A stretch of 10,031 nt of DNA from Aigarchaeota archaeon (GTDB lineage: Archaea > Thermoproteota > Nitrososphaeria_A > Caldarchaeales > Wolframiiraptoraceae), in NCBI GenBank assembly GCA_025059415.1, contig JANXDQ010000036.1:1-10031 (forward strand). The letters run 5' to 3'. Below the pieces are notes generated by a model. It worked only from the letters and a program-made list of their open reading frames with translations, did no database searches and had not been told where the DNA came from. The position numbers were made by a program, and so were the translations under genes. This document shows, piece after piece, positions 1-7,800 of this stretch (within the stretch, counting starts at the first letter, position 1; each line of letters starts with the position of its first letter).

Positions 1-740
1 TATTGCCCTGCGGCAGCACGTTCCTGGTCTTCTCGGACTATATGAGGCCGACGATAAGAATAGCGGCCATGGCCGGACTTCAAGTAATCTACGTATTCAG
101 CCATGATTCGGTGTGGATAGGTGAGGATGGGCCGACGCACCAGCCCGTCGAGCAATTATCCTCCCTCAGACTAATACCAAATCTATGGGTCATACGGCCA
201 TGCGATCCAAATGAAGTTTCGGTTGCCTTTGAAATAGCGGTCGAGAGAAAGGGTGGTCCAACGGCCATAATATTAACAAGACAAAAGGTGCCGGCTCTAG
301 ATAGGAGTAAATATCCCCCCGCCGACAGAATAAAGCGGGGCGCCTACATTCTCGCGGACACAGATGATCAACCAGACATCTTACTCATAGCTTCAGGATC
401 CGAGGTGCATCTCGCACTAGAAGCAAAGGCGCAGTTGGACAAAATGGGTTTGAGGACACGTGTAGTCAATATGGCCTCATTTGAAATCTTCGAGCTCCAG
501 GATGGGGAATATAGGAGGGAAGTGATCCCAAAGAATGCGAGGAAGGTGGCAATAGAGGCTGGAAGAGGCCTATGCTGGTATAAATACGTCGGAGAAGATG
601 GCCTAGTCATAAGCATAGAAAGATTCGGAAAATCAGCGCCATATCAAGACCTAATGAAAGACTTCGGATTCACAGCCGAAAAAATAGTCGAAAAAATACT
701 GCAACACTATAACCTCACAAAAGGGGAACATGATAAGTAA
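1..740 (+). CDS. tkt: Transketolase, C-terminal part (5' end outside window)
   Basis: This is the C-terminal portion (about 246 residues) of a thiamine-diphosphate-dependent transketolase, which moves two-carbon ketol units between sugar phosphates in the non-oxidative pentose phosphate pathway in the cytoplasm. The reading frame is open to the left edge, so the first TTG (position 3) is an internal Leu, not a start. The visible part begins in the pyrimidine-binding domain with STFLVFSDYMRP, then has the GEDGPTHQPVEQLSSLR signature (about residues 41-57), where the His of THQP is conserved near the sugar-phosphate site. The C-terminal domain follows with LIASGSEVHLALEA, VAIEAG and ERFGKSAPYQDLMKDFGFT. 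These motifs match the long single-chain bacterial/yeast type more closely than the short split archaeal TktC, as far as I can judge from memory. It ends in TAA and runs convergently toward the tRNA. Identity is secure; one-gene versus split form cannot be settled inside the window. Confidence 0.93.
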   Translation, partial: LPCGSTFLVFSDYMRPTIRIAAMAGLQVIYVFSHDSVWIGEDGPTHQPVEQLSSLRLIPNLWVIRPCDPNEVSVAFEIAVERKGGPTAIILTRQKVPALDRSKYPPADRIKRGAYILADTDDQPDILLIASGSEVHLALEAKAQLDKMGLRTRVVNMASFEIFELQDGEYRREVIPKNARKVAIEAGRGLCWYKYVGEDGLVISIERFGKSAPYQDLMKDFGFTAEKIVEKILQHYNLTKGEHDK

Positions 741-782
741 ACCCATTCACCCCTAAATATGAAGAGGTCAAAAGTAATATTA

Positions 783-856
783 CGGGCCCGGCGGGCTTCG
801 AACCCGCGACCCCCGGGTTAAAAGCCCGGTGCTCTTCCTGGCTGAGCTACGGGCCC
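783..856 (-). tRNA. tRNA-Lys (anticodon UUU)
   Basis: Read on the minus strand, positions 856 to 783 fold as a complete cloverleaf. The acceptor is GGGCCCG/CGGGCCC (7 G-C pairs), with T8-A9, a D stem GCTC/GAGC and D loop AGCCAGGAA containing the conserved GG. The anticodon stem is CCGGG/CCCGG with loop CTTTTAA (anticodon TTT, U33 before and A37 after), the variable loop is GGGTC, and the T stem GCGGG/CCCGC carries loop TTCGAAG. The discriminator base is G73. There is no intron and no encoded CCA, so CCA must be added after transcription. The anticodon reads AAA and probably AAG lysine codons. Nearly every stem pair is G-C, which fits a high growth temperature. It is transcribed toward the transketolase gene. 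Confidence 0.97.
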
Positions 857-881
857 CTCGTTTGTTCATATCAAAGACGAG

Positions 882-898
882 TTTTTTTAAATGTTTCC
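882..898 (-). promoter_or_regulatory. BRE/TATA promoter of tRNA-Lys
   Basis: On the minus strand the bases read GGAAACA followed by TTTAAAAAAA, a good archaeal BRE plus TATA box (box A). The TATA centre lies about 32 bases before the first base of the tRNA, so transcription would start near position 862-864 and leave a leader of about 6-8 bases for RNase P to remove. Spacing and sequence both fit; no experimental start site is available. Confidence 0.65.
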
Positions 899-1027
899 TT
901 CCTTTGCCGTCGTTTTCGGGGAGTGTTTTGTTGTGGGGTTTCGTGGTTATGGGGGTTAAGTTAGCTCCTTCTGGGGATTTATTTCTTCTGGTCTAGTGGA
1001 GTAACTTCATTTTTCCTCAGGTTTTTC

Positions 1028-1042
1028 AATCTATATTTATTA
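1028..1042 (+). promoter_or_regulatory. Probable TATA box for the rpoH-rpoB-rpoA operon
   Basis: The sequence CTATATTTATTA is the best TATA-like element upstream of rpoH. Its centre is near 1036, which predicts a transcription start around 1060-1063. That would place the in-frame TTG at 1044 upstream of the mRNA and favours GTG at 1092 as the real rpoH start. A weaker alternative is GATTTATTTC near 976-985. No strong purine-rich BRE is visible before either element. Confidence 0.5.
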
Positions 1043-1091
1043 ATTGGGTTGGAGTAGATTTTTCGGTTTGTCTCATAGTAGGTCTTCTGGG

Positions 1092-1358
1092 GTGAAGAAG
1101 GCTGAGAAGGAGGCTTCCGAGGAGCATTCGATCTTCGATCATTTCCTAGTTCCAAAGCATAGGGTCCTCTCGCCGGAGGAGGCTCAGGAGGTTCTTGAGA
1201 GGTATAAGGTGAAGCCCCATCAGCTCCCCTACATCTTGGTCTCGGATCCCGTGGTAAAGATCCTCGGAGCCAAGCCGGGGGACATAATAGAGATAATCAG
1301 AGACTCTGAGACGGCGGGTAAGACCGTTTATTACAGGGTCGTTGTTGAGGAGGAGTAA
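1092..1358 (+). CDS. rpoH: DNA-directed RNA polymerase subunit H
   Basis: RpoH is the archaeal counterpart of the C-terminal domain of eukaryotic Rpb5. It is a small cytoplasmic subunit that sits on the jaw of the largest subunit near downstream DNA and takes part in assembly. The diagnostic core is visible: HFLVPKHRVLSPEEAQEVLERY, then LPYILVSDPVVKILGAKPGDIIEIIR, then a closing beta strand GKTVYYRVVVEEE. Starting at GTG 1092 gives 88 residues, in line with the usual 75-90. The frame is open back to TTG 1044 (104 residues), but that adds a Ser/Arg-rich stretch with no family equivalent and would lie upstream of the predicted transcription start. The ribosome binding site is weak (AGTAGG around 1077-1082). 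It is the first gene of the polymerase operon; rpoB follows after 125 bases. The product call is firm, the start less so. Confidence 0.9.
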   Translation: MKKAEKEASEEHSIFDHFLVPKHRVLSPEEAQEVLERYKVKPHQLPYILVSDPVVKILGAKPGDIIEIIRDSETAGKTVYYRVVVEEE

Positions 1359-1483
1359 GCCGTCTTCTTTGAAAGAAAAGGGTTAAAATCCAGGACTATT
1401 GGGAAATACTGGACGGTAGGTAGCTGTGTCCTGTGATCCAGTTTTTCAACATGGGGAAAAGGTGTTAGTATGGGGGATGGGGC
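1359..1483 (+). promoter_or_regulatory. rpoH-rpoB spacer with competing stems
   Basis: This is an unusually long gap for an otherwise tightly packed operon. It contains GAAAGAAAAGGGTTAAAATC at about 1370-1389, which could be an internal BRE/TATA promoter for rpoB. It is followed by three complementary pentamers: TCCAG (1389-1393), CTGGA (1409-1413) and TCCAG (1437-1441). The middle one can pair with either neighbour, and the second pairing extends to ACTGGA/TCCAGT and abuts a T5 run (1442-1446). A GGTG at 1461-1464 lies 5 bases before an out-of-frame ATG (1470). Regulatory function is inferred only. Confidence 0.35.
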
Positions 1484-4400
1484 ATGCTTAAGGAGGTTGA
1501 ACTTAAGCAGGAGGACCTCTGGGAGGTAATCCAGGCATTCATCGAAGATGAGGGCCTAGTACAGCACCATTTACGCTCATACAATTCATTCATAAAGGAG
1601 GGGTTGCCCGAGCTCATAAAGTCTCTCGGAGACTTAGAGGTCAAAACGCGTTATGGAACATTGGTCCTTAAGATGCGGGATCCCGAGATCGGCACTCCGA
1701 TAATTGAGGAGATTGATGGTACCGTCATCGAGAACGTAACTCCAATGGAGTGCAGATTAAGGAACCTGACATACGCCGCCCCGCTCTATGTCACCATGGT
1801 GCTTTACTTGGATGGCAAACCGATTACACAGCCCGAGAAAGTGAAGGTCGGGATAATCCCGATAATGATGAAGTCGGATATCTGCCCGCTATCGAAGATG
1901 AGCGAGGAGGAGCTCATGGAGATAGGCGAGGATCCAAAGGATCCAGGGGGCTATTTCATCATAAATGGATCCGAACGCGTGATCGTTGCCATAGAAGACC
2001 TTACACCGAACAGGATCTTGATAACCGAGAAGGACTCTAATGGCGGCGAACAATATAATGCGGTCGTCATCTCCGTGGCCTATGGTCGGCAGGCGAGGAC
2101 CGAGGTTACATACAAGCATGGAGGCCCATTAAGGGTCTTCTTCTCGAGGATTTACAAGGGAGTACCGGCCATAATCATGCTCAGAGCGCTCGGGATGACA
2201 AATGACAGGGACATCATAAACATGATCTCGCCACTGAGGGAGGTTCAAGAGGTGCTGGCGCCCTCCTTCGAGGAAGCGGAGGGTGTGGATGGTGAACAGG
2301 AGGCCCTGCGCTACATAGGCAACAGGATAGCATTTGGATACGCCGAGGAATATAGGATTCAGAGGGCTGAGCAGCTGATCGACAACGTCTTCCTGCCGCA
2401 TATAGGCACTAATAAGGCGGCGAGATACCAGAAGGCGATCTTCCTCTGCGAGATGATTGGGAGGCTCCTAGAGACGAGCCTCGGGATCAGGAAGTCGAGC
2501 GATCGAGATCACTACGCCAATAAAAGGCTGAAGCTCGCTGGCCCCCTATTCATGGAACTCTACCGCATGGCCTTCATGAAGCTCCTCCGCGACATCAGAT
2601 ACCAGCTCGAGCGCGCAGCGGCCTCCAGGTACCCAATTAAGATTTCTACATTTGTTAGACCCGGGATAATAAGAGACTTCGTGAAACACGCGTTCGCAAC
2701 GGGCAACTGGCCAGGGGGCAGAGTGGGGGTAACCCAATTACTAAACAGGACGAATTACCTCGCAACCGTGAGCCACCTCAGGAGGGTCCAGTCCCCGCTG
2801 AGCAGGAGCCAGCCACACTTCGAGGCCAGAGACCTCCACGGAACCCATTGGGGGAGGATATGTCCAGCCGAGACGCCTGAGGGAAGCAACTGCGGCCTCG
2901 TCAAAAACCTCGCGCTCACGGCCGAGATAAGTTACCCCGCGAAGAAACGCGGCCTCCTAGAGAAGCTATATTCCTTGGGAGTCGTCCCGCTCTCGGAGGT
3001 CATAGTCAAGAAGAAGCAGTATCGCACAAAGGTCTTTGTAGACGGCCTCCTGGTGGGCTACCACGCGAATGGGGAAGAGCTTGCGGGAAACCTCAGGGAG
3101 CTCAGGAGGAAGGGTGAGATAAGTAGCAGCGTGAACCTCGCCCTCTATAAGTTCCCACACGTTCAAGAAGTCTGGATAAATACGGATGAAGGAAGGGTTA
3201 GGAGACCCCTAATAATAGTGGAGAACGGAAAGCCGCTTCTCACGCAGGAACACATCAAGGGCCTTAAGAATAGGACGCTGAGGTTCAGAGACTTGGTGTC
3301 CATGGGTTTAATAGAGTTCCTGGATGCCGAGGAGGAGGAGAATGCTTACATCGCCCTTAGGCCGGAGGACGTGACCGAAGAGAACACCCACCTCGAGATC
3401 TGTCCCTACGCGATCTTAGGAGCCGTGGCCTCTATAATCCCATACGCCGAGAACAATCAGTCTCCTAGGAACATCTACGAGGGGGCCATGGGCAAACAAG
3501 CCTTAGGAGTTTTCGCGATAAACTACGACCTCAGAATTGATTCGACAATGCACCTCCTGGTCTATCCGCAGAAGCCCCTCGTCATCACGAAGGCCACAAG
3601 TCTACTTGGAGTCAACGAGAGGCCGGTAGGCCAGAACATGGTGGTCGCCGTAGCAACTGGCCAGGGATACAACATGGAAGACGCCGTCGTCCTGAACAGG
3701 TCGGCGATCGAGAGGGGGCTGGCCCTCTCCCTGAGCTATAGGACATACGAGGTCGAGGCGAGGACCTATATCGGCGGAGAAAAGGACGTCATAAAGATCC
3801 CGGAGCAGTCCGTCAGGGGATACAGGGGCGAGCAGTCATATAAGGTTCTAGATGCAGACGGCCTCGCACACGTGGAATCCGATGTATCTGGTGGAATGGT
3901 CATAGTAGGGGTTCAAAGCCCACCCAGATTCCTAGAGGAATATCAGAAAGCCCCTGCAAGGGAGATAGTTTGGAGAGATGCATCGGAAGCCGTGAGGCCA
4001 TCTGAAGCAGGAACAGTCGACGCGATATTCATCACGAGGAATGAGGAAGGTAATAAGCTGATCAAGGCGAGGGTCAGGTCATTCTCCGTTGCAGAGATCG
4101 GGGACAAGTTTGCCTCAAGGCATGGACAGAAGGGGGTCATCGGAATGGTCTTACCCCAAGAGGACATGCCTTACACGGAGTCGGGAATAGTTCCCGACCT
4201 CGTAATCAATCCACACGCCTTTCCGAGTAGGATGACCGTGGGCCAGCTCTTGGAGAGTATAGCGGGGAAGGTGGGAGCCATTAAGGGAGAATTCATCGAT
4301 GGTACGCCGTTCATGGGCAAGCCGATCCAAGAGCTCAGAGCCGAGCTTGAGAGACTGGGCTTCAAGAGCTCCGGCAAAGAAATACTCTACGATGGATTAA

Positions 4401-4837
4401 CCGGGAAGAAGTTCGAAGCCGAGATATTCATAGGCATAGTCTACTACCAGAAGCTCCACCACCTCGTGAGAAACAAGATCCACGCAAGAGCAAGAGGCCA
4501 GGTTCAAATGCTCACGAGACAGCCCACAGAGGGTAGGAGTAGGGGCGGCGGATTAAAGTTCGGGGAGATGGAGCGCGACTGCCTAGTAGCCCATGGGGCG
4601 AGCTTCCTCCTCCTAGATCGATTACTTGAACAAAGCGACAAGCACACGGCCCACTTCTGCAGGCTCTGCGGCCTCCCAGCATACTACGACCTCAAACAAG
4701 AGCGCTTCATATGCCCAATCCATGGAAGAGATACGGAGGTCACCGTCGTCTCCCTACCCTACGCCTTCTACCTACTCCTCGAGGAGTTGATGAGTATGGG
4801 AATATACCCACGACTACTATTTGGGGAGGAGGTGTAA
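1484..4837 (+). CDS. rpoB: DNA-directed RNA polymerase subunit B (unsplit)
   Basis: This 1117-residue protein is the second-largest RNA polymerase subunit (Rpb2/bacterial beta counterpart), which forms half of the catalytic cleft and contacts the RNA-DNA hybrid and incoming NTP. It is one chain, whereas many methanogens and relatives split it into B'' and B'. Motifs in order are PGGYFIINGSERVIVA in the protrusion/lobe region, CPAETPEGSNCGL (from residue 460), GYNMEDAVVLNRSAIERG (Glu732-Asp733 next to the active site), and GDKFASRHGQKG (873-884, with hybrid-binding Lys875 and Lys883). RQPTEGRSRGGGLKFGEMERDCL is near the clamp. The C-terminal zinc site is Cys1059, Cys1062, Cys1077 and His1080, so the fourth ligand is His in a CPIH motif. 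The start ATG follows an in-frame TAG at 1466-1468 and a G-rich GGGGGATGGGG. The gene overlaps the rpoA ribosome binding site at its 3' end. Confidence 0.98.
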   Translation: MLKEVELKQEDLWEVIQAFIEDEGLVQHHLRSYNSFIKEGLPELIKSLGDLEVKTRYGTLVLKMRDPEIGTPIIEEIDGTVIENVTPMECRLRNLTYAAPLYVTMVLYLDGKPITQPEKVKVGIIPIMMKSDICPLSKMSEEELMEIGEDPKDPGGYFIINGSERVIVAIEDLTPNRILITEKDSNGGEQYNAVVISVAYGRQARTEVTYKHGGPLRVFFSRIYKGVPAIIMLRALGMTNDRDIINMISPLREVQEVLAPSFEEAEGVDGEQEALRYIGNRIAFGYAEEYRIQRAEQLIDNVFLPHIGTNKAARYQKAIFLCEMIGRLLETSLGIRKSSDRDHYANKRLKLAGPLFMELYRMAFMKLLRDIRYQLERAAASRYPIKISTFVRPGIIRDFVKHAFATGNWPGGRVGVTQLLNRTNYLATVSHLRRVQSPLSRSQPHFEARDLHGTHWGRICPAETPEGSNCGLVKNLALTAEISYPAKKRGLLEKLYSLGVVPLSEVIVKKKQYRTKVFVDGLLVGYHANGEELAGNLRELRRKGEISSSVNLALYKFPHVQEVWINTDEGRVRRPLIIVENGKPLLTQEHIKGLKNRTLRFRDLVSMGLIEFLDAEEEENAYIALRPEDVTEENTHLEICPYAILGAVASIIPYAENNQSPRNIYEGAMGKQALGVFAINYDLRIDSTMHLLVYPQKPLVITKATSLLGVNERPVGQNMVVAVATGQGYNMEDAVVLNRSAIERGLALSLSYRTYEVEARTYIGGEKDVIKIPEQSVRGYRGEQSYKVLDADGLAHVESDVSGGMVIVGVQSPPRFLEEYQKAPAREIVWRDASEAVRPSEAGTVDAIFITRNEEGNKLIKARVRSFSVAEIGDKFASRHGQKGVIGMVLPQEDMPYTESGIVPDLVINPHAFPSRMTVGQLLESIAGKVGAIKGEFIDGTPFMGKPIQELRAELERLGFKSSGKEILYDGLTGKKFEAEIFIGIVYYQKLHHLVRNKIHARARGQVQMLTRQPTEGRSRGGGLKFGEMERDCLVAHGASFLLLDRLLEQSDKHTAHFCRLCGLPAYYDLKQERFICPIHGRDTEVTVVSLPYAFYLLLEELMSMGIYPRLLFGEEV
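4828..4834 (+). promoter_or_regulatory. Ribosome binding site of rpoA inside the end of rpoB
   Basis: GGAGGTG is a perfect match to the archaeal anti-Shine-Dalgarno sequence and lies 7 bases before ATG 4842. It decides the rpoA start in favour of 4842 over the in-frame TTG at 4821, and sits within the last codons of rpoB, which suggests coupled translation of B and A. Confidence 0.85.
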
Positions 4838-4841
4838 GAAT

Positions 4842-7800
4842 ATGTCGGCGTCCCTCGAGACGGTTATCGGGATTAAGATCGGCATCCTGAGCCCCGAGAT
4901 GATTAGGAAGATGTCGGTCGCGGAGATCACCAACCCAGACACCTACGATGAAGATGGAATGCCGATACCAACGGGCGTCATGGATCCGAGGCTTGGAACC
5001 CTCGAACCCGGGCAAAGATGCAAAACCTGTGGAAACACCTACCTCAACTGCCCCGGCCACTTCGGCCACATCGAGCTCCCGGTTCCAGTAATCCACGTCG
5101 GCTTCATCAAATACATACACATGCTTCTCAGGGCGACTTGCAGATCATGCGGAAGACTGCTCTTGACGGAGGCGGACACCGAGCGCCTGAGAGGGGAATT
5201 CAAAGCGCTGAGAGAAGCCAATAAATTATCCTCCGAATTCCATTACAAGATCCTACAGAAGGCGATCTCTACTTCGACCTGCCCCTACTGCGATGAGAAG
5301 CAGTATAAGATCGAGCTCGAGAAGCCGACTACATTCATTGAGGTGGTAAACTCGGAGAGGAGGAGGCTGACGCCGCACGCGGTGAGGGCTAGGCTTGAGA
5401 GGATAAGGGATGACGACCTCGAGCTCCTCGGCTTCGACCCCAAGGTCGCGAGACCTGAGTGGATGGTGCTAACGGTCATACCTGTTCCGCCGGTCTATGT
5501 TAGGCCGTCGATAACCTTGGAATCCGGGTTCAGGTCGGAGGACGATTTAACTCACAAACTCGTTGACATACTGAGAGTCGTCCAGAGGCTGAGGGAGAAC
5601 ATCAACGCCGGCTCGCCGTCTCCAGTAATCATGGAGCTCGCCGACCTGCTACAATATCACGTCACGACATACATAAACAACGAAGTCCCGGGAATCGCCC
5701 CGGCAACGCACAGGAGTGGCAGGCCCCTTAAGACCCTAGTGCAGAGGCTCAAGGGAAAAGAAGGTAGGTTTAGGCTTAACCTTAGTGGTAAGAGGGTCGA
5801 CTTCTCTGCGAGAACAGTCATCACACCTGACCCGAACCTGAGCATAAACGAAGTCGGAGTCCCACTCGAGGTCGCCATGCAGCTTACAGTTCCAGAGAAG
5901 GTCACTGAGTGGAACATTGAGAGGTTAAGGCAATTCGTTGGAAATGGCCCCAACAAATATCCCGGAGCAAAATACGTCATTAGGCCGGATGGAAAAAGGA
6001 TTAGGCTGGCATTCGTCCAAGACCTCGATGAAATCGCCAAGGCCCTCGAGCCCGGATACATCGTCGAGCGACACCTAATCGACGGAGACATAGTCCTATT
6101 CAATCGGCAGCCGAGCCTACACAGGATCTCGATAATGGCGCACCTCGTCAAGGTTCTCCCATACAAGACCTTCAGGCTAAATCTCTGCGTCTGCACGCCC
6201 TATAACGCCGACTTCGACGGCGACGAGATGAATCTACACGTCCCCCAGAGCGAGGAGGCCCAGACAGAGGCCAGGATCCTCCTCCTAGTCCAGAACAACA
6301 TCCTCTCACCGCGATACGGCGCCCCGATAATAGGCGCGATCAGGGACTTCCTCACCGCCGCATACCTCCTCACGAGGGATGATACCTACCTGACCAAGAA
6401 GGAGCTATCCCACGTGCTCGCGGCGATAGGCTATGAGGGAGACATCCCCGAGCCGGAAATAAAGGGGCCCGAGCCGAAGTGGAGTGGGAAACAGGTCTTC
6501 AGCCTCCTCCTGCCCAAGGGATTCAGCCACAAGTTCAAGGCCGCCTTCTCGCCGGAGATAGAGGTCGTGATCCAGGATGGGAAGCTCGTGAAAGGTATAA
6601 TTGACAAGAACGCGGTCGGCGTCGAGAAGGCGAACAGCATCCTCCACAGACTTACGACGGAGTACGGGCCGGATGTGGCCAGAGAATTCCTGGATAAACT
6701 CGTCAAGGTAGTTAACACGTATCTAAACCTCAGGGGATTCAGCTTTGGTATAGACGACCTCGAGATACCTGGTGAAGCTTACGAGGAGTTGGAGAAGATT
6801 TTTAAGAAGCTCGATGAGACCTTTGAGAAGCTCAGGGCAGATTACGAGAAGGGCAAGATAGAAGTTAAGCCGGGAGAGACGCCGGAGCAGGCATTTGAAT
6901 CAAACATCCTCCGAATACTCTCAGAGACCAGGGAGGAAGCGGGTAGAATCGCTCGAAAATACATCAGCAAGGAGAGCTCGGCGGTCATCATGGCGAGGAC
7001 GGGAGCCAGGGGGTCGCCGCTAAACATAGATCAAATGGTGGCGGTAATAGGCCAGCAGGCGGTGAGGCGGGAACGTATCAAGAGAGGGTTCACCGATAGG
7101 GTTCTCACGTTCTTCAAGCCCAACGACCTATCCCCCAGGGCTAGGGGATTCGTCTACCACTCCTTCAGCAAGGGCATCGACCCGATAGAATTCTTCTTCC
7201 ACATGGCCGGAGGAAGAGACGGGCTCGTCGACACCGCTGTGAGAACTCAGCAAAGCGGATACATGCAGCGCAGGCTGATAAACGCGCTTGAACCACTTTA
7301 CGTGGAATACGATGGAACCGTTAGGACAATGGATGAAAAGAGGATAGTGCAACTCCTCTATGGAGAGGATGGAATAGACCCGATGAAGAGCTATCATGGA
7401 AAAGCAATCAACCTAGAAATACTGATCCAAAGGCTAAAAATCAGGGAGTCCGCGGAGAATCCGATCCCAGACCAGGAGCTCGAGCAGCTCGTAAAGGAGT
7501 ATAGCGAGTTAATGCCGCCCAAGGTACTTGAGGAAATAAGGAATACAGTGAAATCGAGGAGGTTCTCCGCGAACGATGCTGCGAAGATTTTCTACGAGGC
7601 TTATAGGGAGTACTTGAAGAATAGGATAGAGCCTGGGGAGGCTGTAGGAATTGTTACTGCTCAGTCAATAGGAGAGCCGAGCACCCAGCTGACGCTCAGG
7701 ACATTCCACTTCGCGGGAGTTCATGAACAATCTATCCTAAGGGGGCTTCCACGATTAATCGAGATTGTGGATGCGAGGAAGAGCCCATCAACCCCCACGA

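Larger units (their letters stand above)
857..1043. other. Divergent intergenic region between tRNA-Lys and rpoH
   Basis: This non-coding stretch separates the minus-strand tRNA from the plus-strand polymerase operon. At its left end is the tRNA promoter. At 857-881 there is an imperfect inverted repeat (CTCGT..TTG / CAA..ACGAG), with a T7 tract at 882-888 on the plus strand. From about 912 to 1000 the plus strand is rich in G and T with four runs of four to five G (918-921, 935-938, 951-955, 973-976). At the right end is the likely rpoH promoter. I found no convincing ORF or RNA gene in it. Confidence 0.6.

Noticed and set aside
1044..1091. Upstream TTG start of rpoH adding 16 residues
   Set aside because: The added Ser/Arg-rich segment has no counterpart in the RpoH family and lies upstream of, or at, the predicted transcription start; GTG 1092 gives the usual family length.
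4740..5120. 126-codon minus-strand open frame across the rpoB-rpoA junction
   Set aside because: It is antisense to two strongly conserved genes and their ribosome binding site; Arg/Val-rich translation without recognisable motifs.
5657..6196. 179-codon open frame on the minus strand inside rpoA
   Set aside because: It lies wholly antisense to the conserved rpoA region that includes the switch and active-site motifs; its translation is Ser/Leu/Thr-rich and shows no domain I recognise.
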